A stretch of DNA of 16,345 nucleotides. Origin: Conidiobolus incongruus B7586 (lineage: Eukaryota > Entomophthoromycota > Entomophthoromycetes > Entomophthorales > Conidiobolaceae). How positions within the stretch are numbered: the first letter of the stretch is position 1; each line of letters opens with the position of its first letter. Below the pieces are notes generated by a model, which did no database searches, was not told the origin of the DNA, and saw only the letters and a list, made by a program, of their open reading frames with translations. The DNA is taken from contig JNEM01008436.1 in the NCBI GenBank assembly GCA_000697335.1, forward strand, positions 1 through 16,345, given 5' to 3'. Below, piece by piece: positions 9,801 through 16,345 of this stretch. Position numbers and translations under genes: made by a program.

Positions 9801-10322
9801 TTTTTCCGGGCTTCCCACAGATGAAGCTGATGTTGAATTTGATGAATTCGGTAATAAACAAGAAACTAATAAGTGTTCAGATTTAATAACAGATATTAGG
9901 TTATTACAACTTTCTCCAACTGCTGTCGCTACTTCACGTATATGCTCCATAGATTCATCCAAAGACCAAATCCCAGTGCATGCTTTTGTAAGTATTATCA
10001 CTCGGATTATTAGCTTAAGGACTAAATGAAATTCTTTGAAAACCCCATCGTGATCCAAGGCTTCAGACTCTAAACTTACCATGTGACAACATAGAAATAG
10101 ATGATGAACTGCTGAAGAAAGCTGATTAGTTGAAGATATTAGCTCGGACAAAGGGGATGTAGTAAGACGACATACGGCTTCTTCTATTCGACAATGTAAA
10201 GCGTGTAGTGTAAAATCGGTGACTGTTCTTGTAGAGTTATTATTTGAGATGAATTTGTTTTCGAAAGGGAGTGATTTGCCAAGTTGCAACATACCAGCTG
10301 ACGAAGAAATTTTGGTGATCAT
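6885..10322 (-). CDS. Cdc25-like Ras guanine-nucleotide exchange factor, single exon, no SH3 domain seen
   Basis: Loads GTP on Ras and so should act at membranes upstream of cAMP/PKA or MAP-kinase signalling. The frame codes for 1145 residues and begins at ATG 10322-10320; an in-frame TGA at 10376-10374 limits upward extension unless an upstream exon exists. The N-terminal third is helical and carries ACTGIWSLDESMEHI near residue 113, resembling the segment (SAK-ASGVWPPP type) that precedes the catalytic part in fungal Cdc25-like GEFs. A Ser/Asn/Thr-rich, probably disordered linker spans about 370-680. The RasGEF_N (REM) domain follows at about 680-800 (GTLDALVERLTPHH, FMLTFRSFCTP) and the catalytic domain at about 885-1130 with NYNTLMAIVCGLNSTPIARL, PCLPFLGLYLTDLTF, DDGNPAF and QSPYNL. 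The catalytic motifs are intact. Fungal Cdc25 proteins often start with an SH3 domain; none is seen here. It has no introns, while the three complete genes around it are heavily split. Confidence 0.93.
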   Translation of the reverse strand: MITKISSSAGMLQLGKSLPFENKFISNNNSTRTVTDFTLHALHCRIEEAVCRLTTSPLSELISSTNQLSSAVHHLFLCCHMVSLESEALDHDGVFKEFHLVLKLIIRVIILTKACTGIWSLDESMEHIREVATAVGESCNNLISVIKSEHLLVSCLLPNSSNSTSASSVGSPEKSDYPLLELIETTNLAKEELTSLIESASNNIVNQAGDLLHVINQQSSTPLSTNELLQLLSKYCMSVGQLLSVIEDIRLFKYTDSVHEEDRAERLVQFFLLKNHMYKSLLSLIAFCEEMYQSNQDSSNPHLMVLVLSVLRSSEEMTSMTKNLMKNYDYDTYLITNFCSLSQRKLKDMELHNIKLRVLNLFQISKEPSCNNSHCSSPLSPNFPMNSSRGFTNRLRSISTSSQNITSPLETSYNSSLDSSELSDLNSSTVDDYVTLGLHFGKNTIKSTTDGFNLQIDTEMAQELIGPLPSLSKGLNRGETLLKKKNYSLGKVDPTIGSPTMVTRKPTNASMYSHTSKSSSITNNLKSIITPIFKSKQQVKPLMNSTDASSNGVNKSGNKKRDVTFIMPSGRSYHPSKGFNSSDSSGYVEGKLTNLIKGKYESTNNLSSITRSNGFESSFEDLQEVIIPLRPKRFHSNINLNQSFQSKSPTLSAKSPVLSSLSDTTRVKGKNYYQYMTPAEDVVQNKEGQITMGTLDALVERLTPHHPNLEPDPSFINTFMLTFRSFCTPLILLTKLINRFQLGNQSVLRDRTNQTLSQDEVHTIQMKVCTVFMLWLETFFFEDQDMVILDPLGKFCPELIRWNFKWEESKIMTLIKDKICKLFISQNNSNFMAPDNYHQDNDSTAANCIFFTPPPLISSSTPPQPILTKSLLLRLIDESNSSLSILELDPVEVARQLTILECKNFCKIKPFDLFGRDFTKSKLNQGSSCQSIKLMSQTSTNVTNMVIRHILSDVQPKLRAKTLKFYIKLADECCNLRNYNTLMAIVCGLNSTPIARLKKTWKLLNQKYHSIFDNLKTLTDTNRNYFTYRNLVKSSPTPCLPFLGLYLTDLTFTDDGNPAFKPHPMEQMDHNRSKMVNFSKCIKTFNLIKEILRFQSPYNLIEVMEIQELLQDELDINKCRRGLGSNDIDFLYHKSLRLEPKNLNI

Positions 10323-10814
10323 ATTTATATAACTAGCGTATAATAGTATAGGGTTTAAATAAATAGAAACAACTCAATATCAATTAAGCATATGATACGA
10401 CTGGAAAATAGGTATAGAAAAGATAGAAGAAAGATCAAAACTGTCAACACAAGAGGTGAAAGATGCAATTATTTATATTATTAATTAATTATCCAAAGTC
10501 TTTTAAGATTCGAGTGTCACAAAATCAGTCGTAATTGAGTTAAAGGGTTTGGTTGTGGATGTTATAGATTATGAAAATTGAATTAGTTAATAAAGTTACA
10601 AACAATTAAACCCAGTTTAATTAGAATCAACACCAGAGCTAAACAAACACAAGATTCACTTGATATGTTAAAGAACTAAACGGAAAAGAAGTAAAAGAAA
10701 GCCACTAAAGTAAAGGATATAAATAAAAATAAATTATATTATTGTATATGTAGAAAAGGAGATCTTTAAATTTGGTATCGTTGAAAAGGGCTAAGATATT
10801 AACCATCATATGTT

Positions 10815-10845
10815 CCCCCTACTCCTCTTCCCAATCATTACCCCT
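10815..10845 (+). promoter_or_regulatory. STRE-like and CCAAT cluster upstream of the RasGEF gene
   Basis: CCCCCT at 10815-10820, CCAAT at 10831-10835 and CCCCT at 10841-10845 lie within 31 bases; another CCCCT is at 11041-11045. CCCCT is the stress-response element bound by Msn2/4-type C2H2 zinc fingers in yeast. The sites are about 490-520 bases (and 720 bases) above the RasGEF ATG. C-runs are rare in this AT-rich DNA, which makes the cluster less likely to be noise, but no function is shown. Confidence 0.35.
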
Positions 10846-11058
10846 TTACATTGTGAATAGTTTACTCAAGCAGCATTCAAATTTTTCCTTATAAGGGTAT
10901 TAATTGCTCTTTTTTAATTTGATTTTCTAAATATAGATCAATACTAACAAATACAAATATTGTATTATTATTTATTTAAATGTGATTGACCTGGGAAATT
11001 CCTAGGGTATGGGGATAAAATCAGGTAACTTTATCCTCTACCCCTGATTCGTATATTG

Positions 11059-11075
11059 CAAGGATACAATCCTTG
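11059..11075. repeat. Short perfect inverted repeat, possible dimeric factor site
   Basis: CAAGGAT-ACA-ATCCTTG is a perfect 7-bp inverted repeat around three bases. Just to its left, GGATAAA (11013-11019) and TTTATCC (11030-11036) form a second perfect 7-bp inverted repeat with a 10-base loop. Both lie in the GC-richer patch above the RasGEF gene. They could be sites for dimeric regulators or small hairpins; the sequence does not decide. Confidence 0.4.
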
Positions 11076-11993
11076 ATTAATATTTTCGTTGATCTGTGTA
11101 TATGGCTATCAATTTGGCTAAGCATTTGATCTTATAGGATTATCCACACATCACTCTAAATTATAAAATATTTTGATTGATCAATGCAAATATATGACCA
11201 AAAATGACCTTGGACAATTAATTTTGATTGATTGGCAGATTGCACTGAAATACAAATAAGTTTTTGATCCATCCAATCTTCACCACTATTAAAAAAGTAA
11301 AATCATCCTTAATGAGTTAATTCAAGACTATAGAGTTTTGCTTATAGTATCTAAAATAATAACAAACAGCTATGCTCCAGATTTATAATTAAAGTTTAAC
11401 TACAACCAATATGGTTACATATACAAAATCATATGATAGTTTATAAATTGGTTAATCATAAAGGCTTCCCTATCCCTTAATATTTAAAATAATTAAAAAT
11501 TTTAAAAATTGTCAAATTTCTAAGATGAGTGATAATAATTTAATATTTATTTCAGTCATCTTTATTTTATAATATATTTTTATTACTGAAATTATAATAT
11601 TCTATTTGAAATTGCAATGATTTTCATGTATATTGGAAAACTAAAAAAAGGATTTAACAAAGACTAATGAACTATTTTTTATTAAATTATAAACTAGCTA
11701 TTAAATTTGATATTAGTTGTGTTAAAAGAAACACATTCATTACAAAAAATTAAACATTTTAGCTCTCAAAAACATTTTGAATAATAGCAATATAAACCAA
11801 TTTACAAAAATGCAAAGAATATACGAATATATAAATATTAAGAGACAATTATTGTGAATACAATGAAATTTATCACGTTATATATACTTTATTTTAAATT
11901 CTAAATAGGTAATATATCCGATGCTATTCCCATTTTGATAATATAAAATCATCAAAAATTATAAATAGATATAAATAAATAGAAAAATATTGA

Positions 11994-13315
11994 TTAATAA
12001 TATGAGTTGATATAACTGACGATTTGTTCGTAACATGTCCATGTAATAGCAGAACTTAAAGATTTTCTCAAAGTTCTAACCATCATTCCTTGATATAAAG
12101 ACATGATTCCCTCCTCCTAATTATAAAACTGGTAAGTAAATAGCATGGGTAAACATGATTAAGCTTACTTTAGCAATTAAGCTTACTGATTTAAGTAAAT
12201 TAGGGTATTTTTGAGGTTGTAATTGAATTCTTGTTTTGATCATATCAAATGGATGAGTTATTGTGGTTGCTAGAAAGCCTGCCATCATGCCTGTTTTTTG
12301 TATTTTATATAAATTATATATATGGAAATATACTTTAATATATGTACCTGATATCAGATTAATAGTTGGATTGGGTTGATTGTTCTCATTAATATTTAAA
12401 ACTATATGATTACTCAGTAATTATTTGATTTTAAAATATTGCAAAAGCATTACATTTAAGTCTTTCTTTTCCTAATTCATAGAAATAAATATAAATACCA
12501 GCATATGGTGCATCTCTTAATGCAGTTGCTCCAAATCCAGAGAACAATCCTAATATATGAGAGTATTAATAAGATATTATTATAAAATAAATAACATAAT
12601 GAATACCCTTAACTCCTTGTTGGTTTACAATTTGCCTCATTGTAGACAAAATAGACGGGGTATTGTATAAATTACTCTATAGTGACATCATTCAATATCA
12701 AAAACATGCATAAATATTATATTGATGAAAAATAATTACTTCATATCTAACTTTGACTACAGAAATTGGATTCATAATAATTCCAACACCTGTTCTAGCA
12801 ATAATACCACATCCCAATAATTCTAGCTTAGTTAAATATGGATTATCATACTTTAATGCTGTGTTCATTTTAATAAAACTTGCAACTCTTTTTGTTTGTT
12901 CAAAGCTAGTAAAATATAAACCTATGCCTGGTACGTTTCTGAATTTATAAATTTAATGTTTAATATTTATATATGTAGATTCATTATAGTTATATACCTT
13001 ATTAAAGTAGGTATAGTCCCTTTCCAATACCCTTTAATTCCCGACTCCTGATAAATAGTTTTAATTTGATTAACCAATCCTAAATTACTATTAATATAAT
13101 ATGATGTTGTAGTTGATCAACATATTTAAGTATTAATATTACTTTGAACTTAGATTAGTTGGCTGTTGTAATCTTGTCTTGACTAAATCAAAGGGTTGAA
13201 GTAATAAACAAGTAAGTAAACCTGAAATCGATCCCGATAAGAGATGGACCATTGGATTTTTATATTTTTTATCTTTAATTAATTGTTCATTTTTATTATT
13301 AATTTGTAAACTCAT
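11994..13315 (-). CDS. HEM25: Mitochondrial glycine carrier, SLC25A38/Hem25 family, eight exons
   Basis: An inner-membrane carrier that brings glycine into mitochondria for 5-aminolevulinate and heme synthesis. ATG is at 13315-13313 and TAA at 11996-11994. Exons: 12998 and above as 13143-13315 and 12998-13087, then 12740-12938, 12607-12676, 12454-12549, 12348-12401, 12169-12290 and 11994-12116; seven GT-AG introns of 52-63 bp. The coding sum is 927 bases, exactly 308 residues plus stop, the normal carrier length. All three carrier repeats show their signature: [24 protein letters not shown] and [12 protein letters not shown]. The [12 protein letters not shown] form, [11 protein letters not shown] and [14 protein letters not shown] point to SLC25A38/Hem25 rather than other carriers. 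No presequence is seen, as usual for the family. The donor of the last intron is preceded 18 bases upstream by a near copy of itself (see separate entry). No frame break is needed anywhere. Confidence 0.93.
12158..12186 (-). repeat. Duplicated 5' splice site in the last intron region of the carrier gene
   Basis: ATTAAGCTTAC (the - strand reads GTAAGCTTAAT) occurs at 12158-12168 and again at 12176-12186, 18 bases apart. The 12168 copy is the donor of the last intron; the 12186 copy lies in exon 7, coding for VSLI. Both are strong GTAAGC donors and the spacing is six codons, so use of the exonic copy would drop VSLIAK without changing frame. Family alignment favours the 12168 donor. Confidence 0.8.
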
Positions 13316-13578
13316 TTTTTATTTAAAAATAAATATTTTATTTTCGAAGTCACCTTATTATATTAATTTTATCTTTTTTCAAATTGTGGTTTTAAGAGAA
13401 AATTTCCAAAATATACGTTGTGAAATTGTTATGCTGATTATATTTTCATAAAATCGGGTATTAATAATTTTAAATAAGACACATATTATAATAAAATGGT
13501 ACAATGTATGATAAAATTTAATTTAAAGTATTTACAGTATAATAAAAAAATTTTTTAATGGATATTAATCTAAATAAT

Positions 13579-14064
13579 CTATATTTCGTGTTCAGCTAAT
13601 AACATATTGGGAATGCCATCTTTGATAGGATAAACATGATTGCAACCCAAACACTTCATAACGCCGGATTGGACATGAGTCTAAATATAAGTTTTTAATT
13701 AATAAAGCAATAAATAATTAATTTTATCGTCTGCTTACATCCATTAATACTTTGTGAAGTTCGCTTAAGAAAGGTTCATTAGATTCCGCATCTTCAGGAA
13801 TTTGTTCTGGTAAAGTATTTAAACCAAGCTAAAGGAATTTAAATATTATTAATAAATTTATAGATATAGAAAAATTCAAATTACCTCTAAGGCAGTATTT
13901 CTTAAAACATTATATTCTAACTTGGGTAACATATTAACTAAGAAATCGGGATTTATTTCACTTTCGGCATATGCTAATTCAATGTTTTCGAACTTTAAAG
14001 GAAAGTTATTAGTATTACAGTTTTTAACACTGCATTGTAACATATTGTGAGTAATTAATCTCAT
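13579..14064 (-). CDS. TRM112: TRM112-like methyltransferase activator, three exons
   Basis: A small zinc-binding protein that holds and activates methyltransferases acting on tRNA, rRNA and release factor eRF1 (partners in yeast: Trm9, Trm11, Bud23, Mtq2). ATG is at 14064-14062 and TAG at 13581-13579. Exons: 13885-14064, 13739-13828 and 13579-13680, with GT-AG introns of 56 and 58 bp, giving 123 residues, close to human (125) and yeast (135). The start MRLITHNMLQCSVKNC matches the family start, and the C-terminus reads VMKCLGCNHVYPIKDGIPNM followed by LL. The four zinc-site cysteines (C11, C16 and the CLGC pair) are all kept, as in the yeast protein. The 263 bases between this stop and the carrier ATG must hold the carrier promoter; no clear motif stands out. 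Confidence 0.95.
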
Positions 14065-14389
14065 TTTTGAAATATAATATTAAATCTAAAAATTATTCAA
14101 ATAAAAAATTCACGGTATGATTATAAAATTGATAAATGAAAATTCTCTATTATGGGATTATTTTTTCACCTAAATAATCATTCAATATACATCCTAACTT
14201 GGAAACATTATTTGTTAAAATTTAAGTTATGGTGCTCGATAACAACAAAATATAGAGATTTTTACTAAGTTATAAACATATTACTCTCTATATGCCTACT
14301 TTTACTGGTTATTAATTTTATCGAATTGTATAATATAAATCTGTTAATCTAATTTTTTTATTAAAATTTCCTTTGATCAGTATATGGGA

Positions 14390-14665
14390 TTTATACTGTA
14401 GTTACGTAAATGGTAACCCGCCCGACCAACTTCATCTCGCGACTTATTACCTTATGGAATCTTAACCCCAAAAGGCCTATCACACTACTTCAAGGTCTCA
14501 TTCTCCTAGCAACTCAATACACTTCTTTACACTACCTACAGCCGAAAATTGGTCTATAAAAGATACATTAACATCATCACTTCCGGTCTTCTGTGAAATC
14601 TATTAAACCCTTAACAAACCCTAATAAAACATCCCAACCTAAACTACCAAACAGACCATAAACAA
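14390..14665. other. GC-richer, C-skewed island of unknown origin
   Basis: Composition changes sharply from the AT-rich flanks: the + strand becomes rich in C (TAACCCGCCCGACC, ACCCCAAAAGGCC, ACATCCCAACC) and returns to AT-rich after about 14670. An AACCCTAA box lies near 14613-14620. Short protein-like stretches occur in several frames on both strands but none is long enough to call. Possible readings are a decayed gene or transposable-element fragment, a promoter with 5' UTR, or a non-coding RNA gene. No matching terminal repeats or target duplication were found by eye. Confidence 0.5.
14548..14562 (+). promoter_or_regulatory. Possible core promoter: inverted CCAAT next to a TATA box
   Basis: ATTGG (inverse CCAAT, 14548-14552) is followed by TATAAAAG (14555-14562), a textbook TATA box, inside the GC-richer island. 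About 25-30 bases downstream the sequence is pyrimidine-rich (CATCATCACTTCC), which could hold a start site on the + strand. No coding frame follows, and TATA-like strings are common in this DNA. Confidence 0.25.
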
Positions 14666-16345
14666 GCCGTTTTCTTATCTATTATTAATATTCTACTAAC
14701 AATTGGTAGAGCCACAATATTAATACCTAATATAAGAATATAATTGTGAATCAATATTAATAAAATTGAATGCATAAAAGAGTATTTAAACTCTCGAATA
14801 TATAACATGTAAATAATATTTAAATCATATTACTTTAAATCCATTTTGATTCCTTATAATTACCAAACTCTGAAAATATGAGATTATATAATAATAAAAT
14901 GTATTATATATCAATTAGAGTTTTGTAATAATTCAAGTCATATCTTTTTTATCTCATTCTTTTATTTAAACATTTTGAAGTGCCAAATTTTTATTCAATA
15001 ATAATATTTAAAAATTGAAAATAAAAAAAGATATTCAAAGAATGAATTCAATTAATGGCAATTATAAACTTGGAATAAAATATAGAATAATAAAATATCT
15101 AAAGATCCAAATATACTGTAAAAAATATGGTTTTAAATAGAAAATTAAATACACAACTTGCATCATAAAATTAAAACTTTAAATTAAATATCTTAGTCAC
15201 CAAAAATATTGAAATTTAATTTTAGCTTTTGATAATGATAATCGAATTTCTTTGATAAACATTATATATTTATTTTACAATAGAAATATTCTTCCAAATT
15301 TCGTTATAAAAAATTAAAGTTATTTTTATAATATAAAATATATTATATGCTTGATATTATTGAAAGATTCATTATATCCTTAAGTTGTATTTATTTGAAT
15401 ATTTACCCTGATATAATTATTTATATATATAAAACTTGATTTCTTGATTAATTCAAACAGAATGTTTTTTACGGAATATGATATTCGATAAACATCGCTT
15501 AACTATTATTAATATATTGATATAAATGATTTTATAAATTGTTTGCTCTTTTTTCAACTGAATAAAATTGTAAATATGGTTTTATTTTACTATATTTTTT
15601 ACTCTGTTATACACTGTATATTTATTGAAGCTATCGTCATAAATAATGCATTTATTGCATTTTTCAGTCAGTTTTGTTTTGATATAGAGTATAAGTAATT
15701 TTATTTTCAATTGATTTGGCTTTGCTAAAATTGGTTAAATTTATTGAATTCATTAGAAAAATTTGTCAATTATCAGGAATTATTTTAAAACGACCTATAT
15801 AAAAACCTCATTGAAATCTTAAATATTATATTCAATGAAAATAATCAAATATATATCAAGCAATTCATTTTGAACTTATCCAACTAATAATAAATAATAA
15901 ATATTATCTGTTTAATAATCTTGTTTATAATTTTTAGCCTTGAATTATTTATTTAAATACTTGAAAATTAAACTTATATTTACAATATCAAAATAATGGC
16001 AAACTGGGATGTAATTTAATATATCAAGTTAAGATATATTTTTCCATTTTTAACAAATATCTTAAATATTCAAAATCATTAGAAATCTTTAAATATGACT
16101 AACAGGATAAATATCAAATATATTATTATTATTATGTATATTAATCTAATTCAGTATATCTATATTCAAAAATTATTAATTTATGGCTATTATAATATTT
16201 AATATTTAATATTTTAATATAAGAATGTTAATTTGTAATATATTTAATCAAAACAATATAATAATTAAATATAGTAATAACATTAATAATGATATAAATT
16301 AAATATTTTTATTCAACTTATATAATATAATTTTTTGATATATTA

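Larger units (their letters stand above)
10323..11993. other. Long intergenic gap: RasGEF 5' region and 3' flank of the carrier gene
   Basis: Both flanking genes are on the - strand, so this holds the RasGEF promoter and 5' UTR and, at the far left end in coordinates of the carrier, its 3' flank. Read on the - strand, pyrimidine-rich DNA lies at about 10400-10450, as often seen near fungal transcription starts, with an acceptor-like TTTTCCAG that could end a 5' UTR intron. A visibly C/G-richer patch sits at about 10800-11080 and is described separately. The rest, 11100-11993, is AT-rich with no gene that I can see on either strand. Confidence 0.6.
14065..16345. other. Long AT-rich gene-free end of the window
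   Basis: The first part should carry the TRM112 promoter and 5' UTR. Apart from the GC-richer island at about 14390-14665, the sequence is almost only A and T with long runs of TATA and AATAAT; no open frame worth a call, no tRNA, no clear terminal repeat and no long tandem repeat was found. It could be plain intergenic DNA or the flank of a gene to the right of the window. Confidence 0.6.

Noticed and set aside
12753-12950. Open frame on the + strand opposite the carrier gene
   Set aside because: It is the antisense shadow of carrier exon 3, whose - strand reading matches the family and joins cleanly to its neighbours.
14390-14700. Solo LTR or other terminal-repeat element as the origin of the GC-richer island
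   Set aside because: A TG start and CA end could be picked by eye, but no matching short duplication flanks any pair, so there is no positive support.

Overview
The window looks like nuclear DNA from a fungus with a strongly A+T-rich genome. The evidence is a group III (Nik1/Os-1 type) hybrid histidine kinase, a family typical of fungi; a Cdc25-like Ras exchange factor of fungal layout; and three genes split by very short GT-AG introns (15 introns of 48 to 63 bp). TAA and TAG both end real genes here, so the standard code fits. The species cannot be fixed by eye; an AT-rich early-diverging lineage (Zoopagomycota or Mucoromycota) is a guess.

Layout: (1) 1-3652, + strand: 3' part of the histidine kinase, cut by the left edge, with at least seven 92-residue HAMP repeats, a histidine-kinase core, a degenerate receiver and a full receiver. 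Its frame breaks twice. (2) 3653-4412: AT-rich gap between converging genes. (3) 4413-5786, - strand: a seven-exon MRG15/Eaf3 chromatin protein with one frame break in its C-terminal helix. (4) 5787-6884: AT-rich gap. (5) 6885-10322, - strand: a single-exon RasGEF of 1145 residues. (6) 10323-11993: long gap with a C-rich cluster of STRE-like, CCAAT and palindromic sites. (7) 11994-13315, - strand: an eight-exon mitochondrial glycine carrier (SLC25A38/Hem25). (8) 13579-14064, - strand: a three-exon TRM112. (9) 14065-16345: very AT-rich DNA with one unexplained GC-richer island near 14390-14665.

The genes do not form a pathway. Two are signalling proteins (HOG-type phosphorelay and Ras activation), and the others serve chromatin, heme synthesis and methyltransferase activation. 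No mobile element, CRISPR array, tRNA or rRNA was recognised, and no new system is evident.

The most useful observations are three single-base frame breaks in two otherwise well-conserved genes, all of which look like one missing base; the enlarged HAMP array; a duplicated 5' splice site in the carrier gene; and the GC-richer island. The exon maps were built by hand from splice sites and protein similarity and need transcript support.
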